Shown one piece after another: positions 45,256 through 53,436 of a stretch of 64,000 nucleotides of DNA (position 1 is its first letter; each line of letters opens with the position of its first letter). The stretch is from the NCBI GenBank assembly GCA_019218365.1, contig JAHUUJ010000001.1:310001-374000 (forward strand), in the 5' to 3' direction. Under the pieces are notes generated by a model. That model worked only from the letters and a program-made list of their open reading frames with translations, ran no database searches and was not told the DNA's origin. A program made the position numbers and the translations under genes. The stretch comes from Actinomycetaceae bacterium TAE3-ERU4. GTDB lineage: Bacteria; Actinomycetota; Actinomycetes; Actinomycetales; Actinomycetaceae.

Positions 45256-46833
45256 ATGTCTAAATCCCCAACAAGAGAAGTCTGGTCTTCACGTACAGTA
45301 TTTTTAGCCGCTGCTATCGGTTCAGCTATTGGTCTGGGAAATATTTGGCGGTTCCCTTACATTGCTTACAAAAACGGGGGTGGATCTTTTTTAATTCCAT
45401 ATATTGTCGCCCTGGTAACGGGTGGAGTTGCAATGTTGTTTTTCGACTATGCCATCGGCCACCGTTTCCGGGCTGCGCCCCCGTTAGCTTTCGCTCGTAT
45501 CTCTCGGTTTGCTGAACCGTTGGGGTGGGTACAAACATTAATTACATTCTTTATTGCCGTGTACTACATGGCAGTTTTAGCCTGGGCTGCTTTCTACACT
45601 TTCTTCGCTTTTACTACCGCGTGGGGTGATGATCCAGATACTTTCTTTATGCAAAGTTTCTTACAGGCAGATACTAAATCAGTACATACAGGAACTTTTC
45701 TTCCTGGGTTAACTCTAGTTTTAGCTCTCATTTGGGTGGTTTTACTGTTAGTAATGTCTTTCGGTGTAGAAAATGGTGTAGGGCTAGTTTCTAAGTTTGC
45801 AGTTCCTACACTGGTAGTTTTGTTCCTGATAATTACAGTACGGGCGTTGATGCTACCTGGTTCAAGCGAGGGGTTAAACGCACTTTTCACCCCGGATTGG
45901 GCAGCTTTAACAGACCCGCAAGTGTGGATGGCTGGGTATGGCCAAATTTTCTATTCTCTTGCTGTCGGTTTTGGAATTATGCTTACTCAAGCTTCTTATC
46001 TTAAGCGTCGTACAGATATCACAACTACCGCTTGGACGGTTGCTTTCGCTAACTCTATGTTTGAAGTTTTCGCGGGTATCGCAGTTTTCTCGGCACTTGG
46101 CTTTATGGTTCACCAAAGCGGTTTGCCGATTGAGAAAGTTGTTACCTCGGGAGTCGGATTGGCGTTTATCGCATTTCCAAAGATTATTTCCACTATGCCC
46201 GGTGGAGCATTCTTCGGGGTTTTGTTTTTCGGTTCGTTATTCCTTGCTGGATTTACCTCGATGTTTTCAATTATTGAGGTGCCCATTTCTTCCTGCATGG
46301 ATAAGTTTGGCTGGTCCCGCCGTAAGGCAGTAGTGCTGGTCGGTGCAAGCGCTGGTTTCCTATCACTACTTTTACTTCCAACAACCACTGGTTTGGCCGC
46401 ATTAGACATCATGGATTCTTACATCAACATTTTCGGAATTGTGCTTGTCTCGCTGGTAACTCTTTTAACGGTTGGTTGGGGATTAAAGATGTTCCCGGTT
46501 CTTTCCCGGCACTTGGATGCGATTTCCACGATTCGTACACGCGGATGGTGGATTGTCGCAGTAGGTGTTTTAACACCAACAATTTTGTTGTTGACGTTTA
46601 TTGGACAGGTATATTCTTTGTTTAATCCACCGGCAGAAGGTGGCTATTCGAATCCACAGCTTTTGGTTTATGGATGGCTAGTTTCTCTACTTATCTACCT
46701 TGGTGCGCTGGCGTTAACCTATGCTCCTTGGAAGAAAGGCGTTGATTTCCAGGCGCCAAAGGAATTCACTTTTGATTCAGAAAATCCGCAAGCAGCACTT
46801 GTTCTAGAGACCAAAGAAGGGGAAGTACTATGA
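45256..46833 (+). CDS. Second NSS-family sodium-dependent amino-acid transporter (MetP-like)
   Basis: 525 residues from ATG 45256 (GAAGG 6 nt upstream); the frame extends to 45211, but that would begin inside the leader terminator. TM1 signature GSAIGLGNIWRFPYIAYKNGGG, about 11-12 membrane segments, short C-terminal tail. It is a paralogue of the 18299-20047 protein, also with a small partner gene overlapping its stop. Likely sodium-driven uptake of a neutral amino acid. Expression is probably controlled by the structured leader in front. Confidence 0.9.
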   Translation: MSKSPTREVWSSRTVFLAAAIGSAIGLGNIWRFPYIAYKNGGGSFLIPYIVALVTGGVAMLFFDYAIGHRFRAAPPLAFARISRFAEPLGWVQTLITFFIAVYYMAVLAWAAFYTFFAFTTAWGDDPDTFFMQSFLQADTKSVHTGTFLPGLTLVLALIWVVLLLVMSFGVENGVGLVSKFAVPTLVVLFLIITVRALMLPGSSEGLNALFTPDWAALTDPQVWMAGYGQIFYSLAVGFGIMLTQASYLKRRTDITTTAWTVAFANSMFEVFAGIAVFSALGFMVHQSGLPIEKVVTSGVGLAFIAFPKIISTMPGGAFFGVLFFGSLFLAGFTSMFSIIEVPISSCMDKFGWSRRKAVVLVGASAGFLSLLLLPTTTGLAALDIMDSYINIFGIVLVSLVTLLTVGWGLKMFPVLSRHLDAISTIRTRGWWIVAVGVLTPTILLLTFIGQVYSLFNPPAEGGYSNPQLLVYGWLVSLLIYLGALALTYAPWKKGVDFQAPKEFTFDSENPQAALVLETKEGEVL

Positions 46834-46976
46834 GTTTTTCAGCACTTGTAATGATGGTGGTTTATCTTTCGGTAATTAGCGGTGGTCTGCTTACCGGGGT
46901 GGCGATTATGGCAACTCATCGGGACGAGGAAGCCGGATGCCTTCCTCCTGAAAAAATGGAGTTGGGCGAAGAATAG
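46830..46976 (+). CDS. MetS-like small subunit (48 aa) of second NSS transporter
   Basis: A 48-residue frame starting at the ATG that overlaps the transporter TGA (ATGA) and ending TAG 46974-46976. It has one membrane segment (SALVMMVVYLSVISGGLLTGVAIM) and an acidic tail ending GEE. Size, topology and coupling match MetS-type subunits. It is shorter than its counterpart at 18099 (67 aa). Confidence 0.85.
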   Translation: MSFSALVMMVVYLSVISGGLLTGVAIMATHRDEEAGCLPPEKMELGEE

Positions 46977-46990
46977 AGGTTTTCTAGTTC

Positions 46991-47149
46991 TTAACTAACG
47001 GTATTTCCAGTCAGGTTAAAGTAGTCGTTAATCCAAGGGTATCCCCAAAGGAATAGGGCTAGTGTAATTAGATAAAGTAAGAATACGCATTCAATTACGC
47101 GCAGCCAGACTGGGCCGGGTAGAACTCGACGAAAAAACCATGAATACAT
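46991..47149 (-). CDS. Small membrane protein (52 aa) downstream of sortase E
   Basis: The frame begins at the ATG directly after the sortase stop (TAG-ATG, no gap) and encodes 52 residues. It starts MYSWFFRRVLPGPVWLRV and has one membrane segment (VIECVFLLYLITLALFLWGY), ending WINDYFNLTGNTVS. I recall similar small LPGP-containing membrane proteins next to class E sortases in other actinobacteria; their function is unknown. Abutting genes indicate one operon with the sortase and the DUF881 gene. Confidence 0.75.
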   Translation of the reverse strand: MYSWFFRRVLPGPVWLRVIECVFLLYLITLALFLWGYPWINDYFNLTGNTVS

Positions 47150-47932
47150 CTAGTTGAGCTCCTTTGTAATTTCCACTGGGATGCCGCTTTTACGCGGCAC
47201 CCAGTGGTCAAATTCTAGGTGTTGAATGTAGCGGTGCGAGTTTCCCCATTCAGGATCGCAAGTTGTCATTGTCATGAAACGTTTTTCTGGAATAGCTTTC
47301 CAGTTTCCGGGAACGGGAGCGATAACGTCTGTTTTATTGGGTAGTACAATTTGGTGATTTGTTGCCTTGTAAACGATGAAAGCATCTTTGGTTTCCACCA
47401 CAACGGGGTCTCCTGGCTTAATGTTGTGAATGAGCCGGAAAGAGTTTCCGTAGGAGCGTCTATGCGCGGCGACGGAAAAGTTTCCGATTTCACCGGGCAT
47501 GGCAGTGTCGTATTTTCCCGCATAGTGTCCAGCAAATGCCTGATCTAAAACCCACTGTTCGGTACTTTCAGCAACGGGAATTTGCATCATCTGCCACCGT
47601 GGAACGTACATGGTTGCAAAAACTTCACCAGTTTTTACTTTGTCTACTTTAGGTGGTGCATCATAGCGCAAATCCGTGGAAATGTTCTTTGGAGCAGCAG
47701 GTAGTGACTGCTCGAATACCGCTACTTGCTGATCACGGGTTGCCTCAACTTCTAGAGTTGTCCAAAACAGCTGCCAAACCGCAAACATTCCGACTAGGAA
47801 TGAAGCGGTTATTAACAGTTCTCCGATTAAACCGAGGAAGGTAAGGAATCCCCAGTGGAGTGTCGACCAGAAAGAATGTTTCTTTTTCTCTGGCTGTTTT
47901 GAGGCACGTAATTCGGTGCGGGTTAAGGTCAT
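47150..47932 (-). CDS. Class E sortase
   Basis: 260 residues: a cytoplasmic basic N-terminus, one membrane segment (about 27-52), and a sortase beta-barrel with catalytic Cys225 in TMTTCDPEWGNSHR, the following Arg, and a catalytic His in FSVAAHRRSYG. The TTCDP form marks class E housekeeping sortases of actinobacteria, which usually act on LAXTG-type signals. ATG 47932 has AAAAGGG upstream. It lies 12 nt after the DUF881 gene. Confidence 0.93.
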   Translation of the reverse strand: MTLTRTELRASKQPEKKKHSFWSTLHWGFLTFLGLIGELLITASFLVGMFAVWQLFWTTLEVEATRDQQVAVFEQSLPAAPKNISTDLRYDAPPKVDKVKTGEVFATMYVPRWQMMQIPVAESTEQWVLDQAFAGHYAGKYDTAMPGEIGNFSVAAHRRSYGNSFRLIHNIKPGDPVVVETKDAFIVYKATNHQIVLPNKTDVIAPVPGNWKAIPEKRFMTMTTCDPEWGNSHRYIQHLEFDHWVPRKSGIPVEITKELN

Positions 47933-47944
47933 GTTTGCCCTTTT

Positions 47945-48715
47945 CTATTTCCTGCTGCTATCTAGGGTACTTATCTCAGAAGCCGCCGGTATTTTTAGGT
48001 TAATTTCCTTGCTAACGCTGTACCCCAGTCCCCTTAGGGCAACATATTGGCGATAGATTTCCATACTGTTGTCCTCGTCAATTGCTTTTTGGAGCTGCTC
48101 GGGATTGCCGATTGCTGAGATTATAAACGGGGGTGAGTGTACTAGACCATCAACATATATTACGTTACCGACACAGCGTACTTTGCTGGAGAAGGTAATC
48201 CGATGGCCTTGTACGCTCATCGCTTCGGCTCCCCCGGCCCATAGGGCATTCATAACGCTTTCGATATCTTGTTGGTGTACTACGTAGTCGTTTAAGTTTA
48301 CGTTTTTGTCCGAGGGCGGGTTTGCGGCATCGCTTAGTTCAACCGTTAATCCCGGACCGGTAACACTTTTAGTGCCAGCGAGAATCTGCGCCGCTTTGGA
48401 TATTTTGGGTTGCTTGGTTTGCACCGAGTCTAGTAGTTGTTGGATTTCCTGACGGATTCTTTCGTTAGTGGTGCGGGTATTTAGGGCTGATTGCTCTTCA
48501 TTACGAATCAATCCTTTTAGGTCGGTGGCTTGTCGTCCACCTCCAAAGTTTGCAGCGGAGACTCCTAAGAGTGTTCCCGCTACTACTGTGGTAGCAACGG
48601 TCAGGAAATATAGTTTTGAACGCTTAGTTCGCATGGAGGCTCTATTCGCACGTAAATGACGCCTAATTCGAGTGGGTTTGCCCGATGTTTTTTGGGATCG
48701 AGTTTTATCCGTCAT
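47945..48715 (-). CDS. DUF881 family membrane protein
   Basis: 256 residues: basic cytoplasmic N-terminus, one membrane segment (about 34-56), a coiled-coil stretch (about 70-105), then the DUF881 domain (VTGPGLTVELSDA, GGAEAMSVQGHRIT, VGNVIYVDG, PPFIISAIG). Homologues sit next to crgA and sortase in most actinobacteria (Rv0012 position in M. tuberculosis); biochemical function unknown. Divergent from crgA. Confidence 0.92.
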   Translation of the reverse strand: MTDKTRSQKTSGKPTRIRRHLRANRASMRTKRSKLYFLTVATTVVAGTLLGVSAANFGGGRQATDLKGLIRNEEQSALNTRTTNERIRQEIQQLLDSVQTKQPKISKAAQILAGTKSVTGPGLTVELSDAANPPSDKNVNLNDYVVHQQDIESVMNALWAGGAEAMSVQGHRITFSSKVRCVGNVIYVDGLVHSPPFIISAIGNPEQLQKAIDEDNSMEIYRQYVALRGLGYSVSKEINLKIPAASEISTLDSSRK

Positions 48716-48867
48716 TTTGAATTGTGCCTCCTTTCCGCGAAATTAGCTATTACCTGTTGATAGTATTTATCTGTTATTTAGTTTGTCATGGTTTAGTGCG
48801 ATGTGGGAACTTACTTTTGTGAGTTTCGATTTTCGGAGCTTTTCCGTCTCGATATCTAGGAGTAAAC

Positions 48868-49146
48868 ATGCCTAAAAGCCGTAAGCGTAAGATAAACGGC
48901 AAGCCGGTTTCACGCGCCCCTGAGCGTAGTACGGATTTGCCAGAAGACCCTAATGCGCACATTAAGATGTCCCCTGCTTGGTGGGCACCTGTTTTCGTGT
49001 CACTAGCATTGATTGGTCTGGTTTGGTTAGTGGTTTATTACCTGACCGGTGCGCAGTACCCAATTCCGGGGATTTTGCACTGGAATATGGCAATTGCTCT
49101 AGGGTTCATGATGTCTGGTTTCATCATGGTGCTTTATTGGCGTTAA
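48868..49146 (+). CDS. crgA: Cell division protein CrgA
   Basis: A 92-residue protein with a basic N-terminus, two membrane helices (about 40-62 and 72-91) and the family motif NPAWW-like MSPAWWAPVFVSL. CrgA recruits FtsI/FtsQ and tunes septation and septal peptidoglycan synthesis. AGGAG lies upstream of ATG 48868. A terminator follows. Confidence 0.96.
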   Translation: MPKSRKRKINGKPVSRAPERSTDLPEDPNAHIKMSPAWWAPVFVSLALIGLVWLVVYYLTGAQYPIPGILHWNMAIALGFMMSGFIMVLYWR

Positions 49147-49160
49147 CTTTAAGTAGTTAT

Positions 49161-49196
49161 ATTTTTGGGGCGAACCAGTCGGTTCGCCCCAAAAAT
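49161..49196. terminator. Bidirectional terminator after crgA
   Basis: A perfect 16-bp stem (core TTGGGGCGAACC / GGTTCGCCCCAA) with loop AGTC between convergent genes; AAAAATTTTG follows on the plus strand and a T-rich stretch lies on the minus strand side. Confidence 0.82.
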
Positions 49197-49227
49197 TTTG
49201 CTTTAGTTTAGCATCAGGAAAGATTGC

Positions 49228-49974
49228 TTACTTGTCTAGCTTTTCCTCAACGGCATCCTTTACCTCAGATACCTTTTCGGCTGCTTTATCAGCAAGTTCT
49301 TCTGCCTTGTCGCCAGCTTTTTCGGCTGCGTCTTGCAGTGCTTCCTTAGGGTCTTTTAGGTCCATGTTGGCAACTGCTTCTTCGGCAGCTTCCTCAGCTT
49401 CAGCGGCTTCTTTAGCGAAGTCGATTTCCTTAGTCTTAGCGTCTAGGTCTGCCCAGTATTCTTCGGCCCAGGGGTCTTCTACCGGCTGGCTACGACGCCA
49501 AAGTACGTAACCAACTGCGCTGCAAGCGGCAACGCCGAGGCTCAGTAGTAGGGTCTTGAGTATTGGACGGCTCTTCTTGGTGGGTTCGCTCAGCGCTTTG
49601 GTGGTTGCGGAAGCTACCTTTTCAGCGCGGGTACGAAGCGGAGCGTCGCTCTGTGCAGCGGCGGCGGCATCGGCCATTGCGCGCTGGACACGGGGGAGGT
49701 AGTCCTCAACGAGTTTTTCGTGTGCGGCATCCACGCGGGGGCGGACGGCCTCAGAAGCAGCTTCAATCTTGGGAGCTGCAACCTTCACGGTTTCACGCCA
49801 GGCCTTTTCTAGCTGAGGGGCGGCCCAGTCACGGGTCTGACCGGCTAGTTCGGTAGCTTTGTCCGAAACCTGGGAGGCAAAACTCGAAAGGTTTTCGGTG
49901 AGGGCATCTGTATCTACAGACTTCGCGGCTTCAATTAGCTTTTCGCTCTTGCTTTTGAGTAGGTTCTTCAGCAT
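49228..49974 (-). CDS. Alanine/lysine-rich helical membrane protein, function unknown
   Basis: 248 residues from ATG 49974, chosen because AAAGGAG lies 8 nt upstream; the longer frame from 50052 is rejected. Residues about 1-140 are amphipathic and apolipoprotein-like. One membrane segment (TLLLSLGVAACSAVGYVLW) lies at about 148-166. The C-terminal third is an Ala/Glu/Lys coiled-coil tail (AEKAGDKAEELADKAAEKV). Similar proteins occur next to ppiA in other actinobacteria. Function not known; possibly a stress or envelope protein. Convergent with crgA and divergent from ppiA. Confidence 0.8.
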   Translation of the reverse strand: MLKNLLKSKSEKLIEAAKSVDTDALTENLSSFASQVSDKATELAGQTRDWAAPQLEKAWRETVKVAAPKIEAASEAVRPRVDAAHEKLVEDYLPRVQRAMADAAAAAQSDAPLRTRAEKVASATTKALSEPTKKSRPILKTLLLSLGVAACSAVGYVLWRRSQPVEDPWAEEYWADLDAKTKEIDFAKEAAEAEEAAEEAVANMDLKDPKEALQDAAEKAGDKAEELADKAAEKVSEVKDAVEEKLDK

Positions 49975-50105
49975 GTGATAACTCCTTTGCGGAATCAGCC
50001 GTCGTCGACTGATATACCTTCCTATTGTGCTATGAAAATGTTCGCTTTGCATGATTATCGGTGTTTTTTAAGGCAAATTTCGCCTTCAGATGGGATTATG
50101 GGGGT

Positions 50106-50615
50106 ATGAAAGCTACATTACACACAAATTTTGGCGATATTAACCTCGAATTGTTTAACAACCACGCTCCGGTGACGGTAAAGAACTTCACCGAGTTGGC
50201 TCAGGGTCAGCGCGAGTGGACCCACCCTCAGTCGGGAGAAAAAACCACTGCTCCACTTTACGATGGGGTAATTTTCCACCGCGTAATTGATGGCTTCATG
50301 ATTCAGGGTGGAGATCCCCTCGGTGTTGGTGTTGGTGGCCCCGGATACCGTTTTGAAGATGAGTTCCACCCGGAGCTTTCTTTCTCCGAGCCCTACCTGC
50401 TAGCAATGGCTAATGCCGGTCCGAACACCAACGGTTCTCAGTTCTTTATTACCGTAGTTCCCACCCCGCACCTGAACCGTCGTCACACCATTTTTGGTAA
50501 GGTCGCTGACGAAGAGTCTAAGCAGGTTGTGGACAAGATTGCTAAAACTGCAACCGATATGCGTGACCGTCCGCTTGAAGATGTAGTTATCGAATCTGTC
50601 ACCGTTTCTGAATAA
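50106..50615 (+). CDS. ppiA: Cyclophilin-type peptidyl-prolyl isomerase
   Basis: A 169-residue cytoplasmic cyclophilin. Active-site segments are FHRVIDGFMIQGGDPLGVG and LAMANAGPNTNGSQFFIT. It catalyses proline cis/trans isomerisation. ATG 50106 is preferred over the frame start at 50061: the domain begins at once (MKATLHTNFGDI) and GGGGG is just upstream. The stop overlaps the rhomboid start (TAATG). Confidence 0.95.
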   Translation: MKATLHTNFGDINLELFNNHAPVTVKNFTELAQGQREWTHPQSGEKTTAPLYDGVIFHRVIDGFMIQGGDPLGVGVGGPGYRFEDEFHPELSFSEPYLLAMANAGPNTNGSQFFITVVPTPHLNRRHTIFGKVADEESKQVVDKIAKTATDMRDRPLEDVVIESVTVSE

Positions 50616-51361
50616 TGGGTTCTTACTATAACGAATCTTTTGCGAAGCCGTCTTCTTCCCCATGGGGAGCGAGGGCGGCTTCGCCCTTGTGGGGACGTTA
50701 CTTTGCTTCTTCACCGGCTACTTTCACAATCATGGGAATCTGTATCCTACTGGCTATTCCCTACCTCTTTTTTCCACGTTTTAATAACTATTTAGCTGTA
50801 GCTGCCGGACTTTCCTATGTTGAACCATGGCGTTTATTGAGCGCGGCATTTGCCCATTATGGAACCGGACATTTGATTTTGAATATGTGGATGCTTTTTT
50901 TGCTCGGTCCACCCTTAGAACGCAGTCTGGGGTCTTGGAGATTTGTCTGGCTCTATCTTTTCGCTGCACTGGGATCATCGGTTTTTGTAGAGACTCTACA
51001 GGTCTATTCATTTGTGGAAGTTAGCTACACAGCCGGGGCTTCGGGCGCGCTATTCGGATTATTTGCCGCATTAGCCGTTTTGCATAAAAGAATGCAAACC
51101 AATTTACGAATGGTTCTATTGCTACTTGGCATCAACTTTGCCTACGGGCTGATATTTCCCGGCATTTCCTGGGAAGGACACCTGGGTGGGGCTATCTTTG
51201 GAGGACTTTTTGCCGCCGTAGTTTTACTTGGCTCACCTTTACCCGGAAGTTCTCGGGAAGTTTCACTGAAAAAAGCTTTATGGCAAGTCCCTTTAGCAAT
51301 GTTATTAACAGCCGGACTAATAGTTATCCACTTTTGGATTTATTCAAACCTTATTTTTTGA
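50615..51361 (+). CDS. Rhomboid-family intramembrane serine protease
   Basis: 248 residues with six to seven membrane segments. The catalytic Ser is in GASGALFG and the catalytic His in WEGHLGG; the conserved HILNM-like helix reads GHLILNMWMLFLLG. Rhomboids cleave membrane protein substrates within the bilayer; the substrate is unknown. The ATG overlaps the ppiA TAA, so the two are coupled. Confidence 0.93.
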   Translation: MGSYYNESFAKPSSSPWGARAASPLWGRYFASSPATFTIMGICILLAIPYLFFPRFNNYLAVAAGLSYVEPWRLLSAAFAHYGTGHLILNMWMLFLLGPPLERSLGSWRFVWLYLFAALGSSVFVETLQVYSFVEVSYTAGASGALFGLFAALAVLHKRMQTNLRMVLLLLGINFAYGLIFPGISWEGHLGGAIFGGLFAAVVLLGSPLPGSSREVSLKKALWQVPLAMLLTAGLIVIHFWIYSNLIF

Positions 51362-51896
51362 GCTGAACACAAATTACATTTTTTGTGATTTCTAAATAAA
51401 AATAAAAAATTACATCTCTGTAATTCTCCACAGATGTGAACAACCCTGTGGATAACTTTATTTTCTTTATTCACAGCTGTGGACAACCCTGCGCATAACT
51501 ATTTTTGATATTTTTTCTAACCAACTTTCCAACCTAGGATTAAAGTCCCGATAGAATTTTTTTGCTTTTTTTAAGCCACTTTTTTAATATCCCAAATTAC
51601 TAAAAAGTTTTAGCTGAAAATAGAAAAAATTTTTTCTTTTTTTATCTTTTGTAAAAAATGCTTTTCCGCTAAATCACTAATCTTTACATAAAAAATAGTG
51701 AAACCGTTTAACATGTCTGACGACTTTGAGTGTTTAATTTAAAACAAAATATTTTCTATCCAGACAGACCGAGAATAAAAAAATTCGTTTAACAAAACTT
51801 TTTTAACGTCTAGACAAATTGAATTTATTCTGCATAAATTGTGTACACGAACACACTTTAAGAGCCTGTTCGTTGATTTAACTGCAAGGAGGCAGA
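51362..51896. promoter_or_regulatory. AT-rich intergenic region with dense DnaA-box cluster
   Basis: 535 bp without a gene. Six DnaA-box-like 9-mers lie within 75 bp: TTCTCCACA 51424, TGTGAACAA 51435, TGTGGATAA 51447 (perfect), TTATTCACA 51467 (fits TTATNCACA), TGTGGACAA 51478 (Streptomyces consensus reversed) and TGCGCATAA 51490. A very AT-rich stretch of about 200 bp with A and T runs follows (51500-51720). This is the arrangement of an origin or DnaA-loading site, although oriC is expected about 13 kb or more to the right near dnaA. The fdrA promoter and a GTGTACAC palindrome (51841-51848) are at its right end; the fdrA ribosome site AAGGAGG is at 51886-51892. Confidence 0.65.
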
Positions 51897-53414
51897 ATGA
51901 AGATAAAGGCTATTGTGAAACCCAATGCCTACGCAGACTCTATGGTCCTGATGGCCCTATCCACTAAGGTAAATGAACTACCAATGGTGGAAAAGGCAAT
52001 GGTGGGAATGGGCACAAACCTGAATAAACAGGTGATATCAGAAGTTGGCTTATCAACTCCTGAAATTGAGAAAGCCACTCCCCGTGACCAAATCATCGTT
52101 GTTAAATGTGAAACAGATGAACTGTGTGATCAGGCCCTGGAAATGGTTGAAGAACTCCGAAACCAAGGTCCAGTTTCTGACGCTGAAACCACTTACGCTA
52201 CGGCACATGCCGCTTTCGATGCTGATGAAGACTCTTCTTTAGTAGTTATTTCGGTACCTGGTGAATATGCTGCTGCAGAAGCCAAAAAGGCACTAGAAGC
52301 AGGGAAGAACGTAATGCTCTTCTCGGATAACGTTACCGTTGAGGATGAACTTGATCTAAAGACTTACGCCCATGAAAACGATTTGCTCGTAATGGGTCCT
52401 GACTGCGGAACCGCAATCATCAACGGCGTTGGTCTATGCTTCGCTAACGAAGTTAAATCCGGTCCAATTGGGGTAGTTGGAGCTAGCGGTACTGGAAGTC
52501 AGGAAGTATCGGTTCAAATTGATGCTCTTGGTTCGGGAATCAGCCAGCTAATCGGTGTAGGTGGACGTGATCTTTCAGAAAAGATCGGTGGCATCATGAT
52601 GCTTGACGGCCTAGCAATGCTAGATGCAGACCCTGACACCTCGGTTATTATCCTGCTTTCCAAGCCGCCGGCACCGAGTATTGCCGAACGGGTTTTGGAA
52701 GAAGCGGGAAAGACCGAAACCCCAGTCGTGGTATGTTTTATCGGAGCTGAATCTCCCGCCAATCTACCGGAAAATATCACTTTCGTTTCCAACACTCGTG
52801 ATGCGGCAGTAGCTGCGGTAGCCGCCGCTACCGGCACCAAACCCGAAACCGGAGTGGACTACAAGTTAGATACCACGGCTATTAAATCGGGTTGGGGCGA
52901 AAAGCAACACACCATTCACGGTCTGTTCTGTGGTGGAACCGTCTGTGATGAGGTCTTCCACGCTCTACGTCATGATCTTGAAAGTGTCGGATCAAATGTT
53001 GCCAAGGATCCAAACCTTCGTCCAGGAGCCGGGGACTTTAAGCACCTCCTCATTGACCTCGGTGATGACGAATACACTCAAGGCCGCCCCCACCCAATGA
53101 TTGATCCAACGTTGCGCAACAACGAGATTCTCAAGGTTGGGGAAAACCCTGAAGTAGCTCTACTTTTGCTTGACTTCGAACTCGGTTACGGTTCACACCC
53201 AGACCCGGTTGGGGCCACGATTGAAAGTATTACAAAAGCGCGTGCCACCGCTAAGGAAGATGGTCGTGAATTAACGGTAGTGGCCTACGTTCTAGGCACT
53301 GACCAAGATCCGCAAGATAAAGAAACCCAGGTCGCTAAGTTACGTGAAAACGGAGTGCTTGTCGTAGACAGTGCTGTTGACTTGGCAACCGTTGCCCTAG
53401 AAATTATCCGCTAA
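51897..53414 (+). CDS. fdrA: FdrA, acyl-CoA synthetase-like subunit of carbamoyltransferase
   Basis: A 505-residue FdrA-family protein (E. coli FdrA about 555), related to succinyl-CoA synthetase alpha. The CoA-binding-like region is LVMGPDCGTAIINGVGLCFAN with GVVGASGTGSQEVSVQID, and a second ligase-like domain follows (VVVCFIGAESPANLP). In E. coli FdrA acts with the DUF1116 and DUF2877 proteins as oxamate carbamoyltransferase in allantoin degradation. ATG 51897 has AAGGAGG 4 nt upstream. First gene of a four-gene operon. Confidence 0.9.
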   Translation: MKIKAIVKPNAYADSMVLMALSTKVNELPMVEKAMVGMGTNLNKQVISEVGLSTPEIEKATPRDQIIVVKCETDELCDQALEMVEELRNQGPVSDAETTYATAHAAFDADEDSSLVVISVPGEYAAAEAKKALEAGKNVMLFSDNVTVEDELDLKTYAHENDLLVMGPDCGTAIINGVGLCFANEVKSGPIGVVGASGTGSQEVSVQIDALGSGISQLIGVGGRDLSEKIGGIMMLDGLAMLDADPDTSVIILLSKPPAPSIAERVLEEAGKTETPVVVCFIGAESPANLPENITFVSNTRDAAVAAVAAATGTKPETGVDYKLDTTAIKSGWGEKQHTIHGLFCGGTVCDEVFHALRHDLESVGSNVAKDPNLRPGAGDFKHLLIDLGDDEYTQGRPHPMIDPTLRNNEILKVGENPEVALLLLDFELGYGSHPDPVGATIESITKARATAKEDGRELTVVAYVLGTDQDPQDKETQVAKLRENGVLVVDSAVDLATVALEIIR

Positions 53415-53436
53415 CGCCAAAAGACAAGGAAGTATT

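Noticed and set aside
49975-50052. Longer N-terminus for the helical membrane protein
   Set aside because: The extra 26 residues are non-conserved-looking, and AAAGGAG sits directly before ATG 49974.
51362-51896. Calling this region the chromosomal origin oriC
   Set aside because: The DnaA boxes and AT-rich tract fit, but gene order places dnaA/dnaN and the usual oriC beyond the right edge; without skew data it is left as a candidate site only.
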